The notes under the pieces: model-generated | What the model was told of the DNA's origin: nothing | The model's input: the letters and a program-made list of their open reading frames with translations, nothing else | Databases searched by the model: none | Position numbers and translations under genes: made by a program | Origin: CAVUCE01 sp963739985 | GTDB lineage: Bacteria; Bacteroidota; Ignavibacteria; Ignavibacteriales; Ignavibacteriaceae | Assembly (NCBI GenBank): GCA_963739985.1 | Contig: CAVUCE010000007.1 | Span: forward strand, 310,001 to 374,000 | DNA length: 64,000 bases | Direction: 5' to 3' | Shown here: in pieces, positions 26,913-36,436 of the stretch | Position numbering within the stretch: position 1 is the stretch's first letter | Layout of the letters: each line of letters begins with the position of its first letter

Positions 26913-27965
26913 TTACAACCTGGCAATTTTATAGTTTTTTAACGCGTAGTAGATTTCGGTTGCTAAAGTTTTAACTACAGTTGCCAGCGGAACGGCCAAA
27001 AGCATACCGATAACTCCCCAGAATTGACTGCCTGCCAAAATTAAAAGAATTATTGCAATCGGATGCATATCGACACTTTTAGCAAAAACGTAAGGTTGAA
27101 CAAAACCATTGTCTGTTGCATACACAGTTAAAACCAATAAAATGATGAAGGGAATTTGAGAAAGATCTCCGTATTGAATAATGGAAATAATAATTGCGGG
27201 AACTGCGCCAAAAACAGGTCCAAAGTAGGGAACTAAATGACCTAATCCTGAAATTACTCCAAGCGGTAAAGCATTTTGAATTCCGAGGAAGTAATAACCA
27301 AATCCGCAGGCCAGACCAACAAATGTAGCATCAAAAATCCAACCTCTCACAAATCTTCCCAACTGAATACTTACTTTCTTTAATATCCAGTAAGACATTT
27401 CAAAGTATTTATTCGGAACTATGTGAAGCAAACCTTGAACAATTATATTATTGTCTTTAACTATGAAGAAAGTTATAAACGGTACAATCACAACAATTGC
27501 AATGATGGATACAATACTTGTTATAAGAGTTAAAGCACGATCTAATGAGTTTGTAATACCGGTGGATATAAATTGTTCAATCTTTTTAGAAAGATCGCCC
27601 GGGTTGAAGAATGGAAGATATTTGTAGATACCTTTCTCAATTTTTGCCAATTGATCGTGAAGAGGATAAACTTGTAAAGTTTCCACCAATTGATTCAATT
27701 GGTAAATAAATTTTGGGATAAATGTGGAAAGAATTAAATAGAATCCTATTCCTACAAAAACGAAAATAATCAATGTGGATAAAAATCTGCTCAGCCCTTC
27801 TTTTTCCAGCATTGATACAAAAGGATCGAAGATAAAAGCTAAAAGAATTGATAGTGCAAGAAGAACAAGAATATTCGAAAGCATATACATCAAATATGCT
27901 GAAGCTGCTATTCCCAGGAGCCATAAAAAGACTCTTAGAATTCTTTTTAAACTCTCATCTGTCAT
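26913..27965 (-). CDS. AI-2E family transporter (PerM-like membrane protein)
   Basis: A 350-residue polytopic protein with about seven to eight hydrophobic helices. The C-terminal region has the family pattern GLGHLVPYFGPVFGAVPAI and DNGFVQPYVFAKSVDMHPIA followed by LAGSQFWGVIGMLLAVPLA, which is diagnostic for the AI-2E transporter family (PF01594). Members have been linked to sodium/proton antiport and to autoinducer-2 export, so the substrate cannot be stated. It is the last gene of a minus-strand group with the Nfu-like gene 26 bases upstream. It converges on moxR with a one-base gap. Confidence 0.9.
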   Translation of the reverse strand: MTDESLKRILRVFLWLLGIAASAYLMYMLSNILVLLALSILLAFIFDPFVSMLEKEGLSRFLSTLIIFVFVGIGFYLILSTFIPKFIYQLNQLVETLQVYPLHDQLAKIEKGIYKYLPFFNPGDLSKKIEQFISTGITNSLDRALTLITSIVSIIAIVVIVPFITFFIVKDNNIIVQGLLHIVPNKYFEMSYWILKKVSIQLGRFVRGWIFDATFVGLACGFGYYFLGIQNALPLGVISGLGHLVPYFGPVFGAVPAIIISIIQYGDLSQIPFIILLVLTVYATDNGFVQPYVFAKSVDMHPIAIILLILAGSQFWGVIGMLLAVPLATVVKTLATEIYYALKNYKIARL

Positions 27966-27991
27966 CTAAACCAAATTTATTAGGGGGATTT

Positions 27992-28228
27992 TTAACTAAC
28001 TGCCTCAACTCTTCTAATTTCCGGAACTTCTCTCAGTAACGAGCGTTCGATTCCTGCTCTTAAAGTCATTTGAGACATCGGGCATCTTCCGCATTCGCCC
28101 GTGAGCTTTACTTTTACAATTCCTTCGTCTGTAATTTCTATTAGTTCCACATCTCCGTCATCCGATCGAAGAAACGGCCGAACAGATTCGAGAGCTTTTA
28201 AAACATCATCTTTTAAATGTGAATACAT
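27992..28228 (-). CDS. NifU-like C-terminal domain protein (Fe-S cluster scaffold)
   Basis: A 78-residue protein made only of the NifU C-terminal (Nfu) domain. The typical start (LKDDVLKALESVRPFLRSDD) leads to GDVELIEI and the cluster-binding CGRC motif in ECGRCPMSQMTLRAGIE. Such proteins carry or deliver Fe-S clusters. The gene lies about 97 bases downstream of the Mrp-type ATPase on the same strand; Mrp proteins are also Fe-S carriers, so both probably serve cluster assembly. Confidence 0.92.
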   Translation of the reverse strand: MYSHLKDDVLKALESVRPFLRSDDGDVELIEITDEGIVKVKLTGECGRCPMSQMTLRAGIERSLLREVPEIRRVEAVS

Positions 28229-28325
28229 TATATTCTATACTATTATTCATTAGGATTAGAGCAAAACTCCAATCCTAAATAAAATTATAACTTAAATATG
28301 TTAGCAAAAAAAATGATAAGCAAAA

Positions 28326-29432
28326 TTAATCTTCATCATCTAATAAAATTTCGACTTTTGAAGCATCGCCACTAAGATTTCTTAGACTAACCTGTTCTAC
28401 AAGTTTCCTGGAAATATTCATTATAATATCATTATGTTCGGAATCGGGAATATCGTAAACAATCGGAACTCCTTTATCTCCGCCCATTCTGATTCTCGGA
28501 TCAATTGGTATTCCACCAAGGAATGGTGCGTGCAATTCTTCCGCAAGTTTAGAGCCGCCGCCTGTACCGAAAATATCATATTTTTTACCGGTATCCGGAG
28601 CAACAAAATAACTCATGTTCTCAACAATTCCCATCACAGGAACGTTCACTCTGTTGAACATTTTTAGTGCTTTTCTTGCATCAATTAATGAAACTTCCTG
28701 AGGAGTAGTTACAATTACAGCTCCTGTAAGAGGGACTGTTTGAACTAAAGTTAACTGAATATCGCCGGTTCCCGGAGGCATATCAAAAATCAAATAATCC
28801 AATTCGCCCCAATCAACATCAGTCATAAACTGTTTTAAGGCACCGCTAGCCATTGGTCCGCGCCAAATAACCGGGGCATTATCATCAACAAGCACTCCAA
28901 TTGAAATTAATTTAATACCATAATTTTCAAGAGGAATTATTTTCATTGTTTGCTGGTTTTGATAAACCTGAGGTTTTTCGGTTATGCCCAACATTAATGG
29001 AATGCTCGGTCCGTAAATATCCGCATCAATTAATCCGACTGAAGCTCCATCTTTTGCGAGTGCAACCGCAAGATTTACGGCAACAGTACTTTTGCCAACT
29101 CCGCCTTTACCGCTCGCTATCGCAATTGTATTTTTTACGTACGGTAAAAGAGTATTTTTCTTTTTATCCTCATGAGCTGCTACTTTAGATTCAATATTTA
29201 ATTCAACTTTTTTAATATCTGAAAACTCATTTTTTATTGCGTTCTCAAATTTTCCTTTTAAAGTATCCGTAATTGCACCGGAAGGGAGTGATAGGGAAAC
29301 ATTAATTTTTACGCTATTACCTTTTACATCAAAGCTTTTTATTGAGTTAAGAATTAACAAATTTTTATTAAAGTTATCATCTTCAACTTTTTTTAACGCA
29401 TTTAATATTCCACTTTTCGTTAGATCTGCCAT
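28326..29432 (-). CDS. Mrp/ApbC-type Fe-S carrier P-loop ATPase
   Basis: The start at ATG 29432 is chosen because AGAGGA lies just before it; a longer frame to 29477 has no such site. The 368-residue product has an N-terminal DUF59-type (MIP18-like) domain (about 1-90) and a deviant Walker A motif GKGGVGKST in IAIASGKGGVGKSTVAVNLA, then DADIYGPSIPLMLG and DMPPGTGDIQLTL. A CxxC pair typical of some Mrp proteins is not seen in the C-terminal third, so cluster binding may rely on other residues or partners. The Nfu-like gene follows downstream. It probably matures Fe-S proteins. Confidence 0.93.
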   Translation of the reverse strand: MADLTKSGILNALKKVEDDNFNKNLLILNSIKSFDVKGNSVKINVSLSLPSGAITDTLKGKFENAIKNEFSDIKKVELNIESKVAAHEDKKKNTLLPYVKNTIAIASGKGGVGKSTVAVNLAVALAKDGASVGLIDADIYGPSIPLMLGITEKPQVYQNQQTMKIIPLENYGIKLISIGVLVDDNAPVIWRGPMASGALKQFMTDVDWGELDYLIFDMPPGTGDIQLTLVQTVPLTGAVIVTTPQEVSLIDARKALKMFNRVNVPVMGIVENMSYFVAPDTGKKYDIFGTGGGSKLAEELHAPFLGGIPIDPRIRMGGDKGVPIVYDIPDSEHNDIIMNISRKLVEQVSLRNLSGDASKVEILLDDED

Positions 29433-29579
29433 AGGGAGTCCTCTCTTAAAAAATTTAATCATCTTTAAATTTAGCAAAATTAAACATCAAATAGAATTTT
29501 AATAAAAGTAGTAATTCTATCGATAAAAATAAATTGGGAAATGAATTATATTAATTAATGTTGGGCAAAGTTGAAGTAC

Positions 29580-31721
29580 TTATATTTTTCTCTTTACAAA
29601 TTTACTTGCTGCTTTCATTGCATGGTTCATTAACCATTCTTGCGAATTTATCTTTTTCTCTTCTTCAGCGTTATCCTGAAATCTATAAGTCATATCAGGA
29701 AGAAGAATTCTCGCTTTAACATTGTCTTTTATCGAAAATCTTAGTAGAGTTTTTATTATTTCATTTTTTAGATCTGTGTTTTCAATCGGGAATGCAATTT
29801 CAACTCTGCGATCTAAATTTCTTTGCATCATATCTGCACTGCTTAAATAAATATCTTCATTTCCGTCGTTATAGAAATAGTAAACACGGCTATGTTCGAG
29901 ATATCTTCCAACAATACTAATTACTTTTATATTTTCGCTTACTCCTTTAATGCCCGGAACAAGACAGCAAATACCTCTGATAATAAGTGAAATTTCAATT
30001 CCAACATTGGATGCTTCATATAGAGCTGCAATAATTGTCGGGTCTACAAGAGAATTTAGTTTCCATATAATCCTGGCTTCTTTACCGGCTTTTTTATTTT
30101 CTATTTCTTTAAAAATAAGAGCGAGAAATTTTTCACGCATATTTATTGGGGCAACAATTAATTTAAGGAAATCAGTCTGTTTTGAGTAGCCGGTTAAATA
30201 ATTGAATATATCAGAAACATCGGCACAAATTGCTTCATCACTTGTAAAAATTCCGAGATCAGTATATAGCTTAGCTGTTGATGCATTATAATTTCCGGTT
30301 GAAAGATGGACGTATTTCTTTACGCTGTCAGCTTCTTTTCTAACAACCAAGGTCATCTTTGCGTGCGTTTTTAATCCCACCAAACCATAAACAACATGAA
30401 CTCCGACTTTCTCAAGTTCCCTAGCCCAAAAAATATTATTCTCTTCATCGAACCTGGCTTTTAATTCAACTAGAACCGCAACTTGCTTTCCGCGTTCCGC
30501 AGCTTCTATTAAGTATTTAATTATCGGAGAATCAGAACCGACTCTATATAATGTTTGTTTGATTGCTAAAACATCAGGATCTTTTGCAGCAGTTTTTATA
30601 AAATCGATGACAGGCGCAAAAGAATGATAAGGATGATGAAGCATGATATCGTGCTGCTTTATCGCAGTATAAATGTCTTCATCTTCATCAAATATTTTTG
30701 GCATAACCGGGTAGAAAGCCTTTTCTTTTAATTGATGAAGAGGCAACTCGTAAAGCGTAATTACATCACTCAACCCTAAATTCCCATCGAAAACATGAAC
30801 ATCATCCCTTTTTATCTGGAGATTTTCCATCAGAGTTTCGAGCATAAATTCAGGCATTTGTTTTTCTACTTCTAAGCGCACAACACTGCCGAATCTTCTT
30901 TGTCTAATGTTTTCTTCAATAACTCTAAGCAAATCGTCAGCTTCATCTTCCTGGAGTTCAATGTCAGTGTCTCGAGTGATGCGAAAACGATGAGCTTCTA
31001 TCACTTCCATACCGGGAAACAGCAAAGGTAAATTTGCTTTAATCAAATCGCCAAGCCATATATATTTTGCAGAGAAATTACCGTTGGTTCCAATTTTTTT
31101 ATTCGGGTTGATGATTTTATCAATCTGCATTAAGCGCGGTAGAATACTTGGAACTTTCACGCGCGCAAAATGATTTTCGCCATTCGGTTTTTTTACAAGT
31201 ATTGCCAGACTCAAACTTAAATTAGATATATATGGGAATGGTCTTCCCGGATCGAATGCAAGCGGCGTTAAGACAGGGTAAATTTCTTTTTTGAAATAAC
31301 TTGTTAATATCTTTTTTTCAGTATCGCTAAGTTCATCGTAGGCTGAAATGAATATTTTGTGTTTTTTAAGCGCCGGTACAAGTTCGTCCGTCCATAAACT
31401 CATAACTTTTTGAAGCATGGGTTTAAGAGATTTTTCAATTTTTTGTAACTGTGCTTGAGGTGTTAATCCATCAATTGTTGGCTCAAGTACATTTGCGGCT
31501 ATCTGTTCTTTTAATCCCGATACGCGGATCATGTAAAATTCATCGAGATTTGTGTGGAAAATGGAAATAAACTTAACCTTCTCAAGTAACGGAAGATTAG
31601 GGTTCAGAGCTTCTTCCAAAACTCTTCTGTTAAACTCAACCCAACTTAAATCCCTATTAAAGAAATTTTTAGGCGCATTATATTTTTTTAGTAATTCTTT
31701 GCCTTTCATATCCACTTTCAC
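29580..31721 (-). CDS. ppk1: Polyphosphate kinase 1
   Basis: A complete 713-residue PPK1 polymerising ATP gamma-phosphates into polyphosphate. The N-terminal domain begins FNRDLSWVEFNRRVLEEALN, a typical signature, with SIFHTNLDEFYMIRVSG next. The autophosphorylated histidine lies in GLKTHAKMTLVVRKE, followed by HLSTGNYN. The second phospholipase-D-like half has RGICCLVPGI and GRYLEHSRVYYF and DMMQRNLDRRVE. Length matches the family. It sits between the Mrp gene and the convergently spaced TrkH/TrkA potassium genes on the same strand; this link is probably loose. Confidence 0.97.
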   Translation of the reverse strand: MKVDMKGKELLKKYNAPKNFFNRDLSWVEFNRRVLEEALNPNLPLLEKVKFISIFHTNLDEFYMIRVSGLKEQIAANVLEPTIDGLTPQAQLQKIEKSLKPMLQKVMSLWTDELVPALKKHKIFISAYDELSDTEKKILTSYFKKEIYPVLTPLAFDPGRPFPYISNLSLSLAILVKKPNGENHFARVKVPSILPRLMQIDKIINPNKKIGTNGNFSAKYIWLGDLIKANLPLLFPGMEVIEAHRFRITRDTDIELQEDEADDLLRVIEENIRQRRFGSVVRLEVEKQMPEFMLETLMENLQIKRDDVHVFDGNLGLSDVITLYELPLHQLKEKAFYPVMPKIFDEDEDIYTAIKQHDIMLHHPYHSFAPVIDFIKTAAKDPDVLAIKQTLYRVGSDSPIIKYLIEAAERGKQVAVLVELKARFDEENNIFWARELEKVGVHVVYGLVGLKTHAKMTLVVRKEADSVKKYVHLSTGNYNASTAKLYTDLGIFTSDEAICADVSDIFNYLTGYSKQTDFLKLIVAPINMREKFLALIFKEIENKKAGKEARIIWKLNSLVDPTIIAALYEASNVGIEISLIIRGICCLVPGIKGVSENIKVISIVGRYLEHSRVYYFYNDGNEDIYLSSADMMQRNLDRRVEIAFPIENTDLKNEIIKTLLRFSIKDNVKARILLPDMTYRFQDNAEEEKKINSQEWLMNHAMKAASKFVKRKI

Positions 31722-31852
31722 TTTTACCGGGCAGATAATATAAGGCTTTTTATACTATTATTCCCTGTATTTTTAAGTTTTAATCGATATTTAATGCATG
31801 CAATAGGAAAGAGTTGTTAATTATGAAATTTTAATTATTCATTGTAATTAGT

Positions 31853-33301
31853 TCATCTTTTCCAGAAAGCAGGAGAGAAGATTATTAGAACTGTGAACAA
31901 CTCCAACCTTCCTAAAAGCATGAGAAAGCTCAAGAACCATTTGACAAGATCCGGGAGATGAGCAAAGTTGTTAACCGGTCCAACTGTCCCAATTCCCGGA
32001 CCGACATTTCCTAAACAAGTGGCAACGGCACCGAGAGAAGTTATAAAATCGAGTCCAAGCATTGAAAGAACAATTGAACCGAAAATAAATATGAGAATGT
32101 AGAAAATAAAAAATGCCTGCACGTTCGATATAATTTCAAAACTGATTGCTTTTTTATTTAAGCGAGTTGGAATAACTGCACGCGGATGAACCAACCTTTT
32201 TAATTCGAGTAAGCTATTTTTATAGAGTAATAAATGTCTTACTATTTTTATACCGCCGCCTGTTGAGCCCGCGCATCCGCCGATAAATAATAAAACAAAG
32301 AAAATCATTCTGGAAAAAGGCGCCCAATTTTCGTAATCTGATGTAACAAATCCTGTAGTAGTAACAAGAGATACAACATGGAACAATGCATTCCTAACTG
32401 ATTCTTCAAACTTAAAGGCAACATGAGGTTGATGAATTAAGCCGATAATTAAAGCACAAATAATTATGAATATCAAATAAAATCTAAATTCATTATTGGT
32501 TTTTAGAACACTAAATTTTCGATGCAAAACATAATAATGAATAGTGAAATTTGTTCCGGCTAGAAACATGAAAAGAATCATAACGTATTGAATAAAGGGC
32601 GAAGTATAATATGCAATGCTGGCATTTTTAGTAGAAAATCCTCCGGTTGCCATTGTTGTAAACGCATGATTGATTGAATCGAAAAAATTCATCCCGCCAA
32701 GATAAAGCAAAGCCATTTCAGCAAATGTAAGCATGAAATAAATAACCCATAGTCGCTTAGCTGTTTCTTTTACACGCGGATGAATTTTATCTTTTGTCGG
32801 TCCGGGAACTTCAGCAACAAAAAGCTGCATCCCGCCGATTCCAAGTAAAGGAAGTATTGCAATTGATAGGACAATTATTCCCATTCCGCCAAGCCATTGA
32901 GTTAAACTTCTCCAAAATAAAAGTCCCGGAGCTACTTTTTCAATATCTGTTAAAATAGATGCGCCGGTGGTTGTAAAACCGGACATAGTTTCAAAAAAAG
33001 CGTTAGTATAACTAGGAATTGCGCCGCTAATTACAAAAGGTAATGCGCCGAAAAGTGACATCACAATCCACCCTGAAGTTACTATTATATAACCTTCACG
33101 CTTACCAATTTCTTTGTTTTTATTTTTCCTAGTAAGAAGCCAAATTATTATACCGACAGAAGAAGTAATTACACCGGATATTAAAAGGGAAGGAATATCA
33201 TCGCTTTTATAATAAATTGAAAATGGAATACCGGTAAGCATAAAAAGCCCGGTAAGAATTAGAAGGAATCCTATGATATATAAAATTACTTTATAATTCA
33301 T
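31853..33301 (-). CDS. trkH: Trk/Ktr-type potassium uptake membrane subunit
   Basis: A 482-residue polytopic protein of the TrkH/KtrB family. Four selectivity-loop repeats are present: TMSGFTTTGASIL, TMATGGFSTKNASI, SLVTTTGFVTSDYE and ATCLGNVGPGIG. Several long hydrophobic helices separate them. The domain mediates potassium uptake and works with a cytoplasmic TrkA-type RCK protein; that gene lies three bases upstream (33305-34645), so both are one transcription unit. Confidence 0.95.
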   Translation of the reverse strand: MNYKVILYIIGFLLILTGLFMLTGIPFSIYYKSDDIPSLLISGVITSSVGIIIWLLTRKNKNKEIGKREGYIIVTSGWIVMSLFGALPFVISGAIPSYTNAFFETMSGFTTTGASILTDIEKVAPGLLFWRSLTQWLGGMGIIVLSIAILPLLGIGGMQLFVAEVPGPTKDKIHPRVKETAKRLWVIYFMLTFAEMALLYLGGMNFFDSINHAFTTMATGGFSTKNASIAYYTSPFIQYVMILFMFLAGTNFTIHYYVLHRKFSVLKTNNEFRFYLIFIIICALIIGLIHQPHVAFKFEESVRNALFHVVSLVTTTGFVTSDYENWAPFSRMIFFVLLFIGGCAGSTGGGIKIVRHLLLYKNSLLELKRLVHPRAVIPTRLNKKAISFEIISNVQAFFIFYILIFIFGSIVLSMLGLDFITSLGAVATCLGNVGPGIGTVGPVNNFAHLPDLVKWFLSFLMLLGRLELFTVLIIFSPAFWKR

Positions 33302-33304
33302 TTT

Positions 33305-34645
33305 TTAGCGAAAGAATTTTTCAATTTTTCTAACTGCAGATGGTAGTGAAAACACAACAATTCTGTCTCCCTCCTCTAGTCTGGAATTTCCTACGGTGAT
33401 AAAACTATTTTCATTTCTAATCACACCGCCGATAATTGCATCTTTAGGGAAATGTAAATCTTTTATTAATTTTGAAGTTATTAGAGAGCCCGGATGCGCG
33501 ATGTATTCAAGAACTTCCGCATCAATTCCTTCTAGCGAGGCAACCGCTACTATTTCACCTTTACGAATAAATCTGGTTATGCTGTTAGCGGCAATTAGTT
33601 TTTTGTTGATCAAAGAATCGAGACCGATTGTTTGAGTTAGAGGAATGTAATCTGCTTTATCTACAAGAGCGATTGCTTTTTTAACTCCTAAATGTTTGGC
33701 CATCAGACAAGTAATTATATTTGTTTCCGCATCATCAGTTACAGCAATAAAAGCATCCATATCAATAATGCCTTCTTGCGCAAGTAAATCGATGTCTCTT
33801 CCGTCGCCTTGTATAACGAGGGTTTTATCGAGGTAATCAGCCAGTTCAAAACTTTTTGCTTTATCCGACTCAATCAATTTTATTCGGATACTCTTCTCTA
33901 AAAACTTAGCTGCGGTTCTACCTATTTTCCCGCCGCCTAGTATCATAATATTTTCAAATTTCTCATTTTGCTTACCTGAAAGCAACAGAACGGTATCAAT
34001 CCCGCTAGGTGTAGTTATAACAAAAATTTGATCTTCGGGAAGGAAAATATCGTTACCGCTTGGAATAATAGTTTTGAAGTTTCTATAGATCGCTACAATT
34101 CTATAATCAGCGCTATGATATTCTTTAGTAATGTCTTTGATCTTTTTATGAATTACAGGTGCGTCTTTGTCGAGCTTTAACCCTAGTACAGAAAGTTTTC
34201 CTTCTTCAAATTCGAGTACATCTGTTGCCGCTGATCTTAAGATTAAATTCACGGTTTCGCGCGCGGCGAGTTCTTCCGGATAAATCATAAAATCAACACC
34301 AAGCTCGGTAAAATATAATCCGGTTTCAGCCGATAAATATTCCTCATTTGCTATACGAGCAACAGTTTTTATCGCTCCTAATTTTTTCGCTAAAATAGCA
34401 GAAGTTATATTTACTTCTTCTGAGGAAGTTACGGCAACAAAAAGGTCCGTCGTTTCTACTTTTGCTTCTTTAAGAATTTTGATAGACGTTGAAGATCCGT
34501 TGATGGTTAGAATATCCGTCATTGAATCAGTATAAGAAAGACGCTGTTGATTAACGTCTATCGCTACAATGTCATGTTCTTCTGAAGAAAGCTGTTTTGC
34601 AAGGTGATAACCAACATCCCCCATACCGGCGATTATAATACGCAT
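33305..34645 (-). CDS. trkA: TrkA potassium uptake regulatory subunit
   Basis: A 446-residue cytoplasmic protein with two RCK modules. Each begins with an NAD-binding Rossmann motif: MRIIIAGMGDVGYHLAKQLS at the N-terminus and NIMILGGGKIGRTAAKFLE in the middle. TrkA_C domains follow each module (for example LEFEEGKLSVLGLKLDKDAP and AEVLEYIAHPGSLITSKLIK). This double-RCK layout is that of TrkA rather than KtrA. It should gate the TrkH channel according to nucleotide binding. It is 3 bases from trkH. Confidence 0.95.
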   Translation of the reverse strand: MRIIIAGMGDVGYHLAKQLSSEEHDIVAIDVNQQRLSYTDSMTDILTINGSSTSIKILKEAKVETTDLFVAVTSSEEVNITSAILAKKLGAIKTVARIANEEYLSAETGLYFTELGVDFMIYPEELAARETVNLILRSAATDVLEFEEGKLSVLGLKLDKDAPVIHKKIKDITKEYHSADYRIVAIYRNFKTIIPSGNDIFLPEDQIFVITTPSGIDTVLLLSGKQNEKFENIMILGGGKIGRTAAKFLEKSIRIKLIESDKAKSFELADYLDKTLVIQGDGRDIDLLAQEGIIDMDAFIAVTDDAETNIITCLMAKHLGVKKAIALVDKADYIPLTQTIGLDSLINKKLIAANSITRFIRKGEIVAVASLEGIDAEVLEYIAHPGSLITSKLIKDLHFPKDAIIGGVIRNENSFITVGNSRLEEGDRIVVFSLPSAVRKIEKFFR

Positions 34646-34742
34646 ATAATCCGTTTATGTTGTTATTGTAATAAAAAGAGTAAGATAGAAAAACTTAAAA
34701 ATCACTAAAGAAATTAGATAATGTTGAATATATATAAAATAA

Positions 34743-34764
34743 GATCCCCACGAAAGTGGGGATC
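34743..34764 (-). terminator. Intrinsic terminator after the deoxyhypusine-synthase-like gene
   Basis: Arms GATCCCCAC and GTGGGGATC form a perfect 9-bp stem with a TTTC loop on the minus strand, followed by TTATTTTATAT. It lies 31 bases after the stop codon at 34796. Confidence 0.8.
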
Positions 34765-34795
34765 AAATTAACTTTTATTTACTATAATATTAAAA

Positions 34796-35839
34796 TTAGG
34801 CTTCTACTTTATCGGAAAGAAATAATTTTTGAAATTCCTTTGGTTTTCTTTCCTTCCAGCTTCCTTTATGATATCCGTATCCGGCAATCAAAGGCATTGC
34901 CAAAGTAGCTTCTGCATAAACCATTTGTTCAAAAGTGGTTTCAACTTTTCCCCATGAACTTGCTTCTTTTAAAGTTGAACTGGAAAGAGCGCCGTCGCGA
35001 ACATCGGCAACAGTAATTTGAATCGCGTACTTATGCATCGGAGCATCTTCCTGCAAAATATCTGCTGCAACAACAATATCTTGCGTAAAGTTTTTAGGAA
35101 CTCCGCCGCCAATCATGAAAATACCCGTTTCTTTGCTCTTCAATTTTATTTTTGTCAACTCAAGAAAATCTTTTGCTGAATCAATGGAAACATGATTATC
35201 CGGGTTTTTAGTTTGGTGAACGATGAAACCAAATCCGGCAGAACAATCGGAGAAAGCAGGAACAAAAATAGGAACGTTCTTTTTATAAGCAGTATAGATG
35301 ATACTGTCGTCAACTTTTGGTCCGCCATTTTCATCTAAATATTTTCCAAATTCCCAAAGTAATTCACGTGAAGAGTAAGGACGAGGAGGTAAGCTATCAA
35401 ATATTTTCCCCGTAGTTTCATCGCATACTCTAAGTTCATCTTCGTCAATATAAGTATCGTAAATTCTATCGATGTGTAAATCTCTTAACTCGTTATCATC
35501 GCTGAACGGAGATCCGATGTAATGTTTAAAACCAAGTGCTTCAAAAAAATCTTGATCAACCATTAATGCGCCGGTAGAAACAATAGCATCAACCATATTA
35601 TTGTTTATCAAATCGAAAACAACTTTTTTTAATCCGGCGCTGAAAATACTTCCCGCTAGAGTTAAAATAATTCCGCATTCTTTATCTTTCAACATCATGT
35701 CAAAAATTCTGGAAGCTCTATTTAAATCGCGTGCACTAAAAGCCATCTTTTCCATCGATTCAACAATTGGTACAACATTGTGCTTTTTAATATCAAAGTG
35801 CTGAATTGTTTCTTTCAAATAATCATTCTTTGTTGCCAT
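34796..35839 (-). CDS. Deoxyhypusine synthase-like protein
   Basis: A 347-residue DHS-family protein. NAD-binding segments (LTLAGSIFSAGLKKVVFDLI and IFMIGGGVPKNFTQDIVVAA) and the catalytic-lysine motif EASSWGK near residue 305, which corresponds to the AVSWGK motif of eukaryotic deoxyhypusine synthase, are present. Bacteria generally lack eIF5A, so bacterial members are thought to act in polyamine chemistry, for example as homospermidine-synthase-like enzymes transferring an aminobutyl group from spermidine. That role is inferred. AAGGAG lies upstream of ATG 35839 and a strong terminator follows. Confidence 0.85.
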   Translation of the reverse strand: MATKNDYLKETIQHFDIKKHNVVPIVESMEKMAFSARDLNRASRIFDMMLKDKECGIILTLAGSIFSAGLKKVVFDLINNNMVDAIVSTGALMVDQDFFEALGFKHYIGSPFSDDNELRDLHIDRIYDTYIDEDELRVCDETTGKIFDSLPPRPYSSRELLWEFGKYLDENGGPKVDDSIIYTAYKKNVPIFVPAFSDCSAGFGFIVHQTKNPDNHVSIDSAKDFLELTKIKLKSKETGIFMIGGGVPKNFTQDIVVAADILQEDAPMHKYAIQITVADVRDGALSSSTLKEASSWGKVETTFEQMVYAEATLAMPLIAGYGYHKGSWKERKPKEFQKLFLSDKVEA

Positions 35840-36436
35840 TTACTTCTCCTTACCTCTTAATGGTTATAAATTTATTTAATATAAAATTTTATTTTCAATT
35901 CTAAAATTGACTTAATTATATTTTTATTTCTTTTCTTTAATTTTTCCAACGCTGTCCAAATTAATTTTTTAAATTAGAAAAATTGTTGAAAATTTTTCAT
36001 TTAAACTTTTCTCAGTATTCTTATACTATCCCTAGAACTCATAATAATTCTGATAAATTTCATCCATAATTATTTATAGTATTTCTTACTGTACTTTTCT
36101 TAGCGTAACGCTCCAGAGGCGCACAGGAAAAAGTGCCAGAAGAAACATGCACTTAAAAAGAAATTCTAAAATTATCCTTCGTTTTCGGAAAGATAAATGA
36201 ACTCGTCCCGATTTCATCGGAACTCAAACAGCATTTATCTTTTAACGCACCACTACGGATAATTTTTTTACGAATTTCTTTTAATGTGCGTAACTTCCCT
36301 AATCATATATTTTGGACAGATATGAATTTTTCAAATTTCAGTCTAAATAAATTTTTCACTGAAAAAATAAAAGTTATTCAGCGTATTTGTCATTTCGAAA
36401 AAATTAATTGCAGAGTCTGAATAGAATTGACAAAAA
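35840..36436. other. 597-bp gap without a gene; contains a large inverted repeat
   Basis: No convincing ORF. The gap holds an AT-rich promoter region for the gene at 35839 and the imperfect palindrome at 36150-36287, described separately. Confidence 0.6.
36150..36287. repeat. Large imperfect palindrome (about 138 bp)
   Basis: The outer arms, 36150-36181 (CACTTAAAAAGAAATTC then TAAAATTATCC) and 36255-36287 (reverse complement CACATTAAAAGAAATTC then GTAAAAAAATTATCC), pair over about 30 bases with few mismatches. Inner arms AGATAAATG (36191-36199) and CATTTATCT (36232-36240) add a second stem. The shape recalls a MITE-type or structured element, but it is a different sequence from the 127-bp family nearby. 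Confidence 0.6.
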
